The notes below the pieces were generated by a model, which worked only from the letters and a program-made list of their open reading frames with translations, was not told the origin of the DNA and searched no databases. DNA of 64,000 bases from Thamnaconus septentrionalis (lineage: Eukaryota > Chordata > Actinopteri > Tetraodontiformes > Monacanthidae): positions 21,658,501 through 21,722,500 of the forward strand of contig CM020506.1 of NCBI GenBank assembly GCA_009823395.1. The letters run 5' to 3'. Within the stretch, counting starts at the first letter, position 1. Each line of letters opens with the position of its first letter. Shown here piece by piece: positions 41,366-46,883 of the stretch. A program made the position numbers and the translations under genes.

Positions 41366-44300
41366 CATTATTATTATTATTACAGTACAAGAAAACAATA
41401 AAGTTCCCAGAACCTAGAAACGCTGTATATACATTACTTCAGTACAATACAAGGCATCATCAACCTCTCAGTAAAAAGTAAATTGACTGAGTCAACTGCA
41501 GGAGAAAAGTGAGTTCTAAAAATACAAAAAAAAAATTGTAATACATAATAATTTTACAGTTAAGAGTCTACGGCAGGTGTGAAGAGTCGTCCATGTGGTG
41601 TGGATTCCCTGGCATCCCTTTCAGATCTAAAACTAAAACTACCCTTGATGCATCTTCTGTTAATTGGTCAGGAATCCCGCTGACTGACGGCTCTGCAAAT
41701 GACAGCTTCATATAGTTGATTTGTTTCTTCCCCAGCAACACAAGTTCAGAGAGACAGCTGTCTGTTGATCACATCTTAATACAGAAAGAGTCAACAGTCC
41801 AGTTGTAAATAGTTACTACAGGGTTGTGATCTTCCAGTCGTTTGTAGTTTTACCCACAAGGGCTTCTTCAACCCCTCCCCCTCAGGAGCCTCTGTTCGCA
41901 GCCAGAGTGATCTACGACCTGCTGTTCTTCTTCATGGTCATCATCATCGTCCTCAACCTCATCTTTGGCGTCATCATCGACACCTTCGCCGACCTGAGGA
42001 GTGAGAAACAGAAGAAGGAAGAAGTCCTGAAGACGACGTGCTTCATCTGCGGTGAGGCTCAGCCGCGGGTCGTTTTTCCAGTTTGTTTTATAAGCGATTC
42101 TACTGCAATTCTGAAATAATAAGGTGCATTTTGAAAAAAATGTTTTCCCCTCTGTAAATATGGCATGTATGGCGGCAGCAGGAAGGATGATGAATGCTGG
42201 AGTGAAATTAAAGCAAACAACATTATCATTGATCACAATGCTTCATGCTTTTACTTTGGGGGTTTACTTTGTCCAAAATTATGTTTGTGTTGATTTTGTG
42301 CTTCAAATATTTTTCACAATAACTACCAGAGTCTATTTCAGGTCAGTATGGCTCACGTCACCTGACAGTGGTTCCGTGCGTGCGTCCCGGTGACGCCATC
42401 ATCTCCTGGGGCCCTCATCTCCTCCCACTGTCTTCTTCATCCTAAACTCTCACTCTCAGATCTCTCACATCATCTTGCTAATTTCTCATTTCTAGAGAGC
42501 ACATCTCCCAAGGCGCACACGCTCTCTTGCACCACCCCACCCCCTCCACTACTCACACATCCTTCCTTTTTTTTTTTTTTTCTTTTTATTCACTGCGCTG
42601 TTGTTCCACAGAAGAATGAGTCATCAGACTTCCTGCCTCTGCTCGCCTCCATAATTCGTGTCTGTCTCACGCACACTTTTCTCCAAAGCAGCCAGCACGC
42701 AAGCACACACGCACGCACGTTCTTTTCTTTTTCTTTTTCTTGGCGCCTCCACTATCACCCTTTGAAAACACGTCCCTCTCTGCAGCCTGATCACCTCCCT
42801 GTGAGCATCACATGTGTTTGGAGGTTGGAGGGGGGTCTGAGCGTGTGGGTGTGGGTGTGTGTGTGTGTGTGTGTGTGTGCGTCTCAATGTGCACCGATGG
42901 CGAGCTTATGGAACGATGGCAGCGTTGCGTCACCGCCGCCACCGCCCCCTCTGACTCACTGCAAGTTAAAGATGGCCCCGGGGGCGCCGTCTCTATGGTT
43001 TCCAGCGGGACCCTGGAGGGAACAGATTGGAAGCTTGACCTCCATAAGCTGAGGCTGAGGCTCTCCGCTGTTGTCCAGGCCGCCTTTTATAAGCAATCGC
43101 TCGGTCGTTCTGCTTGAGCTTTTCTTTTTTCTTTTTCTTCCATTATTATTACTTGTGTTGCCAGCGATCGATAGATTGATCAGCGTGGTGAACTTCCTGT
43201 GCAAGTTAGCTGGCTTTTCCACCTGTGGCTGAAAGGGATCAGGCAGGACCGGGGGGGGGGGGACTTTATCGATTATGTTGTATAACAAAAGCCCAAGTTG
43301 GGAGTGTCACACGAATGTGCTTAAAGCATGAGATCGACTGGAAATCTCACAAACAATAACAAAATTTATTAAAAAAAAAAAAAAAAATCGGCCTGCAACT
43401 GTAAAGAAACAAAAGCTAACAAATATCTGACACTCAATAGTAAATATTTACCCTCTATGTTGCAGAGTTCTTTATTCAGAGCCCCATTAGCTTCCACAGC
43501 TGTGGTCTCTAATCTTCCTGGAGTCCACATAAAATAAAAGCATTACATCAACTCATAAACATACATACACTTGAATATTAATGGGCTTTTACAGGAACAA
43601 AAATAAGTCTCTGAATTTAGCATGCACTTTTTTTTAACCCAGTCACTGTGGTGTGATAGATGAGCTATTGTTTTCACACGTGTGTGTGTGTGTGTGTGTG
43701 CGTGTGCGTGTGTGTCGGAGGTTAGCTGGGCTTCTCTCATCTACCAAGGAAACTCCCAACGCAAACGTTTCTCTAGTTTCTCTGTCAAGATTGTGTTGAA
43801 AGTCAGTCTCAGTCTCAGGTCTGCCCTGAAAATAAGCCAAGCTCACCGAGGGACCAAAGGCTTCGTTTGACAACATGTTCGGCGGTTCCGTTCCCCCCGC
43901 ACCCCCCTTTGGACCTTTTTTGCCAACCTCTGTGTTATGTGTTTATCCTCCTGCTATTTCATTATTGTGAATGTGGGGCTTGATTTTTAAATGTTAACCC
44001 CAAATCTTGAACATTTATGTTAAACCCAATGTTTGTGAGCAGATTCCAGTTGCCTGAATAATTTCACAGCTCACGGTCGCTTCAAACTGTTCAAACTACT
44101 CGCATCATGATGCACTGCAGCACTTTTGTGTTGGACGGTGGGGTCCGTTTATTGAAACACAGGTCGCGTTTTTTTCCGATTGTGGCTCACATTTTGTTTC
44201 TCCCCCCGCGTTGTAGGCCTCGAGCGGGACAAGTTTGACAACAAGACGGTGACTTTCGAGGAGCACATCAAAGAGGAGCACAACATGTGGCACTACCTCT

Positions 44301-46883
44301 TCTTTATCGTCCTTGTCAAAGTGAAAGATTCCACGGAATACACTGGGCCTGAGAGCTACGTGGCGGAGATGATCAAGGTAAGAGCAGTTGCACAAATGCA
44401 CACAGCCCTTCAGATTAAATAGCACCAGCCTGCAATTGGATTCAGTATTAAATAATACAATGCATGCGTGGATTGACCAGCGATGCAGGGGCTGAATTCT
44501 TTTGGGTTTCAACTCGAATGTAGTCATCTTTTTCTGGTCAGTGCCTGCTGCGCTGCTTGATGGCGGTTACGTTTTCCCTCATGGCTTCATCATTTGGAAC
44601 CCATCATGTTGGATTAGTGAGCACCTTTCTTTGTTTATATGTGTAAATTATAGTTGGGTGCAGCTCTCTTGAAGAGAGAGGGGTTGTTGTTGTTTTTTTT
44701 TAACCCCCTCTTCTTTTTATGGCACAGTAACTACAACAATGTTGAGGATGAAAGTGAAGAGGTTGCGCCATGCCATGTGTTTAGACAAAACAATGTGTTG
44801 CCAATGAGAGACAAAGGGGAAAATGCATAAAAAGCCTTTTCAAAAGTAAAAGTGTCACACAAGACAAAAGAAATACTGAGTTCACTGTTGTGAATATCGT
44901 TTTTTTTAAAAGACAACTTTTCAAACACAAGCCCTTTACATGGGAAACAGAAACTTAAAAGTGTCAGCAAGACTTTCACTGAGACACTACCTGTACAGTA
45001 AAGAGTTCCTTTTTCTCATGTTAACTGACAGACTTGCTAGTCACGCAGCGCCACAGGAGGTCAGAGAAACTAGATAACACCATGAGTTGCAGCCGAAACC
45101 TTAAAAAAAGATTGTTCCTGGTTTCTCTGAAAACCACTGAAGTCCAACAAGTAGTTAACAATGGTGGATGCTAAAGACAAATGTCTAGGGTAAGGATAGC
45201 AGCACTTTACCAAAACGGAGCACATTTTTATAAACGCAAGATTGGCACTCAGGACGTTTTTTTTCTCACCTCCCAACTGGCTTTGGAGTTGGTCCGCTTG
45301 AATGTGATGGGATGACTTAGGCAAATCAGTCACTTTCCATCATTTCTTTCCCCTTTCAAAGGTCTTCATTGGCTCTTTACAAGACAAGTTAGACATGTTG
45401 AGTGCATGTAGATGCTTTGGGAAGCATTCCTTCAGGAGGAATGGTTAGATTTACGCAGTGATCTCCAAGTGGATAGATACTTGGAGATGACACGTGGGAG
45501 GAATCCTGTGTTCATCAGCACAGCTCTTTTTTTTTTTTTTCTCTTAAAAAAAAAATGAGTCAGTGCTTTGCTTGATGATCCACCAGGAGCACAACCTGGA
45601 TTGGTTCCCACGGATGCGTGCCATGTCCCTGGTGAGCAGTGATGGGGAGGGGGAACAAAATGAGATCAGGAACCTGCAGGAGAAGCTGGAGTCGACCATG
45701 AGGCTGGTGGCCAACCTGTCTGGGCAGCTGACGGAGCTCAAGGAACAGGTATGGACCGCCTGATCATCCCCACAAACGAACAAACACAAAAATGAAGAAT
45801 TTTTCAAGGGGGGTTGGACTGGTTCCTTGCACTTGTCCATCAATGTTATACAACTGCTTCTTGAGGCAGTCATCACATGCTTCACTCAATGTGATCCTTT
45901 GATGGTTCCTCTTTTCTTCTTCTTCTTCCCCCACCACCAAAGTGCTTGCAACCACAGAAAGCCTTAACGAATACACTCAAGTAGTTCCATTAATTCTTTT
46001 TTGGCCTCAAGGTATTGGTGATAGGCAATACGAGTGTCACTTGTGTTTGAAGTTTCTGCCAGCGTTAAAGTTAGACCAGCTGAGCAAAAGTAGAAGGGAC
46101 ATGGGGGGGGGGGGGGGTGCCGTCTCTATTGGGTGGCCCCAATGCAGCCTTCCTGAAGGCCCATATGCACCAATAGCTGGAGGCTTCAAGACTGAATGGG
46201 AACCTGCCCAAGAGAGATTTAACCATAATGCCCCCACCACCTCCAAACGACCACCACATACTTGCTAACTGCGCCTTGTTCAACTTTTGTTCACACAACC
46301 ATCTGCATCCATGGATTAGTGTTGATTTACTTCTTGTGCCTCAAGTTTAGTGTGATTCAAGAGGCAGGGAGTGAAGGTAACAGAGATTCAGTGATTGGTT
46401 AAATGAAGGACGGTATAACCCTTCTATAAGATTGTCCCATTATCGCTGGTTAAAAAAAATGGCTTGGTCTTGTTTTGCTCAAACCGGCAAAGTTGAAATA
46501 TGAACAATGTCAAATGACTTTAAAAGGTGTGTGATATCAAAGTATTCATTGTTTTACAGCTGCTTCAAAAAAAATGTGTATAAATCCCATCAGGGTTTCA
46601 TGCCATGTTTTAGCCGTACGTGTCTTTTAGCCAAAAGGTGGTTTTAGCCACCTAAAAACTGTATCGCCTTATTGCTGGTTTGCACACAAACCACGTCGCT
46701 CCTTTTCCACTCTTGCACCACCTCCCTTCTTTCACCCTAAGAGTTGTTAGAATCACAATATACTGCCAGTCAAAACGTTTCCCCTTGGTTCCACAGATGA
46801 CTGAGCAGAGGAAGCAGAAGCAGCGAATTGGCCTCCTCGGCCACGCCCCCCACATGAACATCAACCCCCAGCAGCCTGCCTGA
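1..46883 (+). CDS. itpr1: Inositol 1,4,5-trisphosphate receptor type 1, 3' half (31 coding exons)
   Basis: ER Ca2+-release channel opened by IP3. Coding exons seen: 1-55 (partial), 133-258, 544-744, 829-1080, 3383-3508, 3635-3763, 5038-5158, 6188-6372, 6463-6611, 6704-6815, 13010-13057, 15174-15306, 17342-17529, 23758-23941, 24025-24278, 25706-25906, 25995-26105, 26386-26481, 26788-26931, 27053-27163, 28541-28733, 30035-30157, 32933-33108, 34569-34733, 35592-35781, 35884-35976, 40321-40472, 41886-42051, 44217-44377, 45587-45748, 46797-46883. All introns are GT-AG and phases agree throughout, giving 1,530 residues to the stop. The sequence follows vertebrate ITPR1 almost residue for residue, with coupling domain, two PKA sites (RRDSV, RRESL), six membrane helices, filter GGGVGD, a CxxC/HxxxxH zinc site, and a C terminus ending NPQQPA. 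The SII exon and linkage to bhlhe40 favour type 1 over types 2 and 3. The IP3-binding N-terminal half is outside the window. Which teleost duplicate (a or b) this is cannot be told. Confidence 0.97.
133..258 (+). CDS. itpr1: itpr1 exon, regulatory/coupling domain
   Basis: Forty-two codons, phase 0 at both ends, beginning GEDLRMQD and ending LFLNPG, with the conserved stretch [17 protein letters not shown]. Acceptor CTCTTCCAG, donor GTGAGC. Confidence 0.97.
321..480 (-). repeat. Retroposon 3' tail, (TAGAA)n
   Basis: TAGAATAGAATAGAA followed by AAGAATGCCTTTATT. The reverse complement matches the tail at 26740-26776 (AATAAAGGCAT then TATTC repeats). It is the 3' end of a short retroposon on the minus strand. 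Confidence 0.55.
544..744 (+). CDS. itpr1: itpr1 exon, regulatory/coupling domain
   Basis: Sixty-seven codons starting [14 protein letters not shown] and ending [10 protein letters not shown]. Acceptor CTGCCCTCAG. The donor GTCCGC is a weak GT, but the next exon continues the reading exactly, so the boundary is secure. Confidence 0.97.
829..1080 (+). CDS. itpr1: itpr1 exon, regulatory/coupling domain
   Basis: Eighty-four codons from [14 protein letters not shown] to THEDCIPE. Only an 84-bp intron separates it from the previous exon. Contains the conserved [18 protein letters not shown]. Donor GTGAAT. Confidence 0.97.
1219..1590 (+). mobile_element. MITE copy (truncated), pair of 57765-58206
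   Basis: Starts CTTAAAGATCCAGTGTGTAG and follows the copy at 57765 over most of its length (shared CTTAATATACTGC, TTAGCTGCCATCTTG and GGCCACTGTAGTTGACT). The 3' terminal repeat is missing, perhaps displaced by the adjoining hAT sequence. Confidence 0.75.
1610..2305 (+). mobile_element. Degenerate hAT transposon with BED zinc finger
   Basis: Ends with AAAAAAGGTTGGGGACCGCTG, the inverse of a CAGCGGTCCCCAACC hAT terminus. An interrupted frame gives [20 protein letters not shown] then [12 protein letters not shown], the BED zinc finger (C-x2-C...H-x4-H) of ZBED5-like hAT transposases, followed by a stop. The left end is too eroded to fix, and no target duplication was found. Confidence 0.75.
3383..3508 (+). 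CDS. itpr1: itpr1 exon, regulatory/coupling domain
   Basis: Forty-two codons, [20 protein letters not shown] through [10 protein letters not shown]. Acceptor TGTTTCAG, donor GTGAGT. Phase 0 at both ends. Confidence 0.97.
3635..3763 (+). CDS. itpr1: itpr1 exon, regulatory/coupling domain
   Basis: Forty-three codons starting [12 protein letters not shown] and ending [12 protein letters not shown]. Acceptor TTTTGCAG, donor GTTTGT. A C-rich tract at 3541-3570 lies in the short intron before it. Confidence 0.97.
3764..5037 (+). other. itpr1: itpr1 intron
   Basis: One MITE fragment (4338-4410) and a short GTGA/GT repeat (4905-4960). Otherwise nothing recognised. Confidence 0.9.
4338..4410 (+). 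mobile_element. Fragment of CAGTGGTGG MITE family
   Basis: CAGTGGTGGGAAAAAAACG with a CCTCATG core, the left end only, of the family seen at 5381, 16970, 34870 and 49308. Confidence 0.5.
5038..5158 (+). CDS. itpr1: itpr1 exon, regulatory/coupling domain
   Basis: Encodes [20 protein letters not shown] to CIKVLSDV, ending in phase 1 (the alanine codon is completed by the next exon). Donor GTAAGA. Confidence 0.97.
5381..5660 (+). mobile_element. MITE, CAGTGGTGG family, near full length
   Basis: Flanked by TA on the left. The left end is CAGCAGTGGGGGAAAAAAG and the right end ATGAGGTGTCTAAAAACC, an inverted version of the left end. It shares the cores GCATCAGAGACACACAAAC and CTCTGGATGTGTTGCAA with the copy at 34870. 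TA flanks suggest Tc1/mariner mobilisation. Confidence 0.7.
6081..6154. repeat. (GT)37 microsatellite
   Basis: Uninterrupted GT dinucleotides ending 33 bp before an itpr1 exon. Confidence 0.98.
6188..6372 (+). CDS. itpr1: itpr1 exon with first PKA site
   Basis: Encodes [15 protein letters not shown] to [10 protein letters not shown]. It holds RRDSV at 6313-6327, whose serine (6322-6324) corresponds to mammalian Ser1588/1589, a known PKA phosphorylation site. The acceptor follows a 74-bp (GT)n tract ending at 6154, only 33 bp upstream. Confidence 0.97.
6463..6611 (+). CDS. itpr1: itpr1 exon, regulatory/coupling domain
   Basis: Encodes [20 protein letters not shown] to ESGGFIC plus two bases of a lysine codon (phase 2). 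Separated from the previous exon by a 90-bp intron and from the next by 92 bp. Confidence 0.97.
6704..6815 (+). CDS. itpr1: itpr1 exon ahead of the SII splice region
   Basis: Encodes [20 protein letters not shown] to DRGYGEK, with donor GTAAGG. In mammals the alternatively spliced SII segment is inserted directly after this GYGEK. Here a 6.2-kb intron follows. Confidence 0.97.
6889..7010 (-). repeat. Retroposon tail, (AGAATC)n
   Basis: AGAATCAGAATCAGAATCAG then AATAGCCTTTATTGTCACTG, the common teleost LINE/SINE 3' tail in minus orientation. Confidence 0.6.
8305..8340 (+). CDS. itpr1: Possible 12-codon cassette exon in SII position
   Basis: A 36-bp segment with a good polypyrimidine tract and acceptor (TTCTCTTTCAG) and a GT (AAG|GTTGTT) at its end. 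It is phase 0 on both sides, so inclusion keeps the frame. It would encode [12 protein letters not shown]. Its place between the GYGEK exon and the 16-codon SII exon matches mammalian SII subregion A, whose acidic IDELEN core is faintly similar. No transcript evidence is available, and the donor is only moderate. It could be chance. Confidence 0.4.
10179..10211. repeat. (AC)n microsatellite
   Basis: AC repeats after a GC/CA-rich stretch (GCGCGCGCCCGCAC). Can adopt Z-DNA. Confidence 0.95.
10645..10685. repeat. (AT)n microsatellite
   Basis: Uninterrupted AT dinucleotides. Confidence 0.97.
12313..12371. promoter_or_regulatory. Paired D-box motifs
   Basis: TTATGTAA at 12313-12320 and TTACATAA at 12364-12371, opposite orientations, starts 51 bp apart, about five helical turns. 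Confidence 0.3.
13010..13057 (+). CDS. itpr1: itpr1 SII alternative exon (B/C subregion)
   Basis: Sixteen in-frame codons, [16 protein letters not shown], with donor GTATGT. The end LEDQKR matches the mammalian SII end LEDHKR and joins to GEALRQ in the next exon. Being a multiple of three it can be skipped, as in non-neuronal mammalian ITPR1. The acceptor is AAGCAG, a tandem NAGNAG, so the first glutamine can be left out (start at 13013). Confidence 0.85.
13058..15173 (+). other. itpr1: itpr1 intron
   Basis: A hAT MITE (13277-13596), an AAAG repeat (about 14548-14572), a GC-rich island (about 14780-15060) and a GGT repeat (15068-15091). Frames in the island lack conserved residues. Confidence 0.85.
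13277..13596 (+). mobile_element. hAT-type MITE, CAGGGGTGGGCA ends
   Basis: Starts CAGGGGTGGGCAGAC and ends GTCGTAGTTTGCCCATGCCTG, inverted termini. Most of the interior (GGCCCACCTCATAGGAG, TTGAAAATGAACAAAAGCAAA) is shared with 50224-50578. Confidence 0.75.
15174..15306 (+). CDS. itpr1: itpr1 exon with second PKA site
   Basis: Encodes [20 protein letters not shown] to GPGKNQS, ending in phase 1. RRESL lies at 15237-15251. Its serine (15246-15248) is the counterpart of mammalian Ser1755/1756, the PKA site just after SII. The glycine-rich linker after it is shorter than in mammals. Confidence 0.97.
15307..17341 (+). other. itpr1: itpr1 intron
   Basis: T-rich start, a D-box at 16846, and a MITE copy at 16970-17200. 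Nothing else recognised. Confidence 0.85.
16970..17200 (+). mobile_element. MITE, CAGTGGTGG family, left part
   Basis: TA-flanked CAGCGGTGGAAGGAAG, then TTTTTGGACACCTAATGC as in the other copies. The interior is diverged, with AAAAATACTCATGTCAAAT and CCAGACTGAGG. Confidence 0.6.
17342..17529 (+). CDS. itpr1: itpr1 exon, coupling domain
   Basis: Encodes [20 protein letters not shown] to [10 protein letters not shown]. Acceptor TCTCCTGCAG, donor GTCGGT. The start is glycine-rich linker, and conservation is strong from QMSLAEVQ onward. A MITE lies 34 bp downstream. Confidence 0.97.
17564..18093 (+). mobile_element. hAT-like MITE with target duplication
   Basis: Terminal CAGAGGTGG at the left and CCACCTCTG at the right. 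Flanking 8-mers ACAGTCGC (17556-17563) and ACAGTCGG (18094-18101) match in seven of eight positions. The interior is rich in AAAAGTA/TACTT, typical of a widespread fish MITE group. Confidence 0.75.
18728..18867. promoter_or_regulatory. Candidate E-box/D-box regulatory module
   Basis: In a GC-rich island: TTATGTAA (18728-18735), TTGCATAA (18745-18752), palindromic E-box TCACGTGA (18841-18848), and TTACATAA (18860-18867) 12 bp after the E-box. Close E-box plus D-box is the layout of the zebrafish per2 light-responsive module. Function here is inferred. Confidence 0.45.
20102..20109. promoter_or_regulatory. D-box motif in GC-rich island
   Basis: AGCTCTTACATAACC beside an ATAAATAG box (20091) at the edge of a GC-rich stretch (20030-20340). 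The same GCTCTTACATAA context recurs at 22919 and, inverted, at 10266. Confidence 0.3.
21061..21434. repeat. Compound TG/TA array
   Basis: About 370 bp of GT, AT and GTATAT units. Long apparent ORFs here (Tyr-Ile repeats on both strands) are artefacts of the repeat. Confidence 0.97.
22192..22263. repeat. (CAG)24 trinucleotide repeat, intronic
   Basis: Twenty-four uninterrupted CAG units between itpr1 exons 17342-17529 and 23758-23941. Not in a coding exon. Confidence 0.97.
22593..22926. promoter_or_regulatory. D-box pair around a pyrimidine-rich stretch
   Basis: TTATGTAA (22593-22600) and TTACATAA (22919-22926) flank a C/T-rich segment. Part of the 15-copy cluster between 9.5 and 34 kb. Confidence 0.3.
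23758..23941 (+). CDS. itpr1: itpr1 exon, coupling domain
   Basis: Encodes [20 protein letters not shown] to EPPVRKK plus one base. The end ([18 protein letters not shown]) is a charged linker that differs from mammals. Confidence 0.97.
24025..24278 (+). CDS. itpr1: itpr1 exon, coupling domain
   Basis: Encodes [20 protein letters not shown] to [11 protein letters not shown]. The 83-bp intron before it is the shortest in the window's itpr1. The middle part ([20 protein letters not shown]) is a variable acidic loop, and [19 protein letters not shown] is conserved. Confidence 0.97.
24501..24535. repeat. (AAT)n microsatellite
   Basis: AAT repeats in an itpr1 intron. Confidence 0.95.
24771..24840. 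repeat. (TG)35 microsatellite
   Basis: Uninterrupted TG repeats in an itpr1 intron. Confidence 0.98.
25130..25420 (+). repeat. Common teleost retroposon 3' region, degenerate
   Basis: Contains CCATCCATTCCCTAAC, CTGTGGACTGTGGGAGGAAG, ACATGCAAACTCACAGCC and GGGAATCAAACCCACGAC, hallmarks of a dispersed fish non-LTR element end. Many substitutions. Confidence 0.6.
25706..25906 (+). CDS. itpr1: itpr1 exon, RIH-associated region
   Basis: Sixty-seven codons, [20 protein letters not shown] to [11 protein letters not shown], including [19 protein letters not shown]. This is the RIH-associated domain shared with ryanodine receptors. Donor GTGCAT, with an 88-bp intron following. Confidence 0.97.
25995..26105 (+). 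CDS. itpr1: itpr1 exon, RIH-associated region
   Basis: Thirty-seven codons, [20 protein letters not shown] to [11 protein letters not shown]. Acceptor GTGTCCCTCAG, donor GTCAGT. Confidence 0.97.
26386..26481 (+). CDS. itpr1: itpr1 exon, coupling domain
   Basis: Thirty-two codons, [20 protein letters not shown] to LYNMRPKEL. Acceptor CTCCTCTCAG, donor GTGAGG. Confidence 0.97.
26600..26776 (+). repeat. Retroposon 3' tail, (TATTC)n
   Basis: Ends GGGATAAATAAAGGCATCC then TATTCTATTCTATT. It matches the inverse of 321-360 and ends 11 bp before an itpr1 exon. Confidence 0.6.
26788..26931 (+). CDS. itpr1: itpr1 exon with enlarged acidic loop
   Basis: Forty-eight codons, [20 protein letters not shown] to [10 protein letters not shown]. 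The acidic loop ([12 protein letters not shown]) before [10 protein letters not shown] is longer than the mammalian counterpart. The acceptor lies 11 bp after a retroposon tail ending in repeated TATTC. Confidence 0.97.
27053..27163 (+). CDS. itpr1: itpr1 exon, coupling domain
   Basis: Thirty-seven codons, [20 protein letters not shown] to AKHTAQIE. A glycine-rich insertion (GGASGGEG) sits in a variable spot. Donor GTCAGA. Confidence 0.97.
27278..27819 (+). mobile_element. Internally deleted hAT transposon
   Basis: Left end CAGTGTTGGCGAGTAA, right end GTTATCCCAACAACACTTG. The 8-bp flanks AAAGCATG and AAAGCAGG match in seven of eight. Inside, from 27542, a frame reads [20 protein letters not shown] then [20 protein letters not shown], the N-terminal BED finger of a hAT transposase. 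The rest of the transposase is deleted. Confidence 0.8.
28191..28227. repeat. (GT)n microsatellite
   Basis: GT repeats in an itpr1 intron. Confidence 0.96.
28541..28733 (+). CDS. itpr1: itpr1 exon leading to the channel domain
   Basis: Encodes [20 protein letters not shown] to [10 protein letters not shown], ending phase 1. This is the highly conserved segment just before the first membrane helix. Acceptor TTTTCTCAAG after a long T tract. Confidence 0.97.
29219..29298. repeat. (GT)40 microsatellite
   Basis: Eighty bases of uninterrupted GT, followed by imperfect GTGTGC units to about 29352. Confidence 0.98.
30035..30157 (+). CDS. itpr1: itpr1 exon, transmembrane helix 1
   Basis: Encodes [20 protein letters not shown] to YPLEGVHG. 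The hydrophobic run [15 protein letters not shown] is the first membrane helix. Confidence 0.97.
30241..30575 (+). mobile_element. hAT/Charlie-like MITE fragment
   Basis: GTGGTTTTCAACCTTTTCAG then AGCCACGGCAC at the left, and CTGGTGTGCTGTGGCAACAC at the right, like the CAGTGGTTCTCAACC termini of Charlie elements. No open frame. Confidence 0.5.
31502..31556. repeat. (AAT)n microsatellite
   Basis: About eighteen AAT units. Confidence 0.96.
31998..32482. promoter_or_regulatory. D-box pair in GC-rich island
   Basis: TTATGTAA at 31998-32005 and 32475-32482, same orientation, bounding a GC-rich, repeat-containing island. Confidence 0.3.
32119..32148. repeat. (GGAC)n tetranucleotide repeat
   Basis: About seven GGAC units inside a GC-rich intronic island. 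Confidence 0.95.
32933..33108 (+). CDS. itpr1: itpr1 exon, transmembrane helices 2 and 3
   Basis: Encodes [20 protein letters not shown] to [23 protein letters not shown] is helix 2, and [16 protein letters not shown] begins helix 3. This loop/helix 2 region differs more from mammals than the neighbouring exons do. Confidence 0.97.
34569..34733 (+). CDS. itpr1: itpr1 exon, transmembrane helix 4
   Basis: Fifty-five codons, [20 protein letters not shown] to [30 protein letters not shown] is helix 4. Donor GTGAGA. Confidence 0.97.
34870..35255 (+). mobile_element. MITE, CAGTGGTGG family
   Basis: GGGTTTTGGACACCATTC at the left, GACAAATGCATGAGGTGTCC at the right, and the same interior cores as the 5381 copy. 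It carries an extra segment (ACTTGGAGACTAAAGACTG) near the right end. Confidence 0.7.
35592..35781 (+). CDS. itpr1: itpr1 exon, S4-S5 linker and helix 5
   Basis: Encodes [20 protein letters not shown] (linker), helix 5 ([19 protein letters not shown]), then the luminal [21 protein letters not shown] is a potential N-glycosylation site in the position of the mammalian one. Confidence 0.97.
35884..35976 (+). CDS. itpr1: itpr1 exon, ER-luminal loop
   Basis: Thirty-one codons in the frame [20 protein letters not shown] then [19 protein letters not shown] corresponds to GESLASEFL of mammals, and both loop cysteines and an NCT glycosylation sequon are kept. The second ATG-initiated frame at 35887 is not used. 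Flanking phases (1 and 1) match. Confidence 0.95.
37199..37272 (+). repeat. 74-bp direct repeat, left copy
   Basis: CCCCCCGTGACCTCAG to AGCAATCAT. It shares the core ACTATCACTGATGATGTGTC and CATCACAAGATGTAT with 39997-40070. Confidence 0.85.
39997..40070 (+). repeat. 74-bp direct repeat, right copy
   Basis: CCCCCCGTGATCCTAGG to AACAATCAT, directly after the last coding remnants of the retroelement, so it is probably the element's 3' UTR. Confidence 0.85.
40321..40472 (+). CDS. itpr1: itpr1 exon, pore helix and selectivity filter
   Basis: Encodes an acidic luminal stretch ([16 protein letters not shown]), then [20 protein letters not shown] and the filter GGGVGD at 40431-40448, ending DVLRKPSKE. 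This is the ion-selective part of the channel. A 4.3-kb intron with a decayed retroelement precedes it. Confidence 0.97.
40501..40550. repeat. (TG)25 microsatellite
   Basis: Begins 28 bp after the donor of the selectivity-filter exon. Confidence 0.97.
40942..41116 (+). repeat. Duplicated segment, copy 1
   Basis: From CGGCCTGCAACTGTAAAG through CAGCTGTGGTCTCTAATCTT to ACATAAAATAAAA. It is almost identical to 43389-43555, 2.4 kb away in the same orientation. Confidence 0.8.
41117..41383 (+). repeat. LINE-like 3' end with (ATT)n tail
   Basis: TTGTAGCACTTTGAGATTTTC then AAAGTGTTATAAATAAACTT and a 62-bp ATT tract, the usual 3' end of fish non-LTR elements. It probably forms one unit with the segment before it. 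Confidence 0.55.
41886..42051 (+). CDS. itpr1: itpr1 exon, pore-lining helix 6 and gate
   Basis: Encodes [20 protein letters not shown] (helix 6) through the gate region [20 protein letters not shown] to TTCFIC plus one base. CFIC (42039-42050) supplies the two cysteines of the linker-domain zinc site. Confidence 0.97.
42052..44216 (+). other. itpr1: itpr1 intron
   Basis: GT tract (42855-42880), poly-G (43251-43261), the second retroposon segment (43389-43555), and GT at 43680-43715. No gene seen. Confidence 0.85.
43389..43555 (+). repeat. Duplicated segment, copy 2
   Basis: Near-identical to 40942-41116. It is preceded by an A tract (43371-43387). Likely two insertions of the same retroposon fragment. 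Confidence 0.8.
44217..44377 (+). CDS. itpr1: itpr1 exon, cytosolic linker domain
   Basis: Encodes [20 protein letters not shown] to [11 protein letters not shown]. Histidines at 44264-44266 and 44279-44281 complete the zinc site begun by CFIC. This domain passes conformational change to the gate. Confidence 0.97.
44378..45586 (+). other. itpr1: itpr1 intron
   Basis: No repeat family or gene recognised in this stretch. T tract at 45528-45540 near the acceptor. Confidence 0.8.
45587..45748 (+). CDS. itpr1: itpr1 exon, C-terminal coiled coil
   Basis: Fifty-four codons, [20 protein letters not shown] to [31 protein letters not shown] is the coiled-coil helix of the tetramer's central stalk. 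Donor GTATGG. Confidence 0.97.
45749..46796 (+). other. itpr1: itpr1 last intron
   Basis: Contains a poly-G run (46105-46117). Otherwise featureless. Confidence 0.8.
46797..46883 (+). CDS. itpr1: itpr1 last coding exon and stop
   Basis: Encodes [20 protein letters not shown] then NINPQQPA and TGA. The last 14 residues match the mammalian tail except for two conservative changes. Confidence 0.98.
   Translation: MTEQRKQKQRIGLLGHAPHMNINPQQPA

Larger units (their letters stand above)
40473..41885 (+). other. itpr1: itpr1 intron
   Basis: (TG)25, a duplicated retroposon segment and a LINE-like tail. The last 500 bp shows nothing recognised. Confidence 0.85.
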
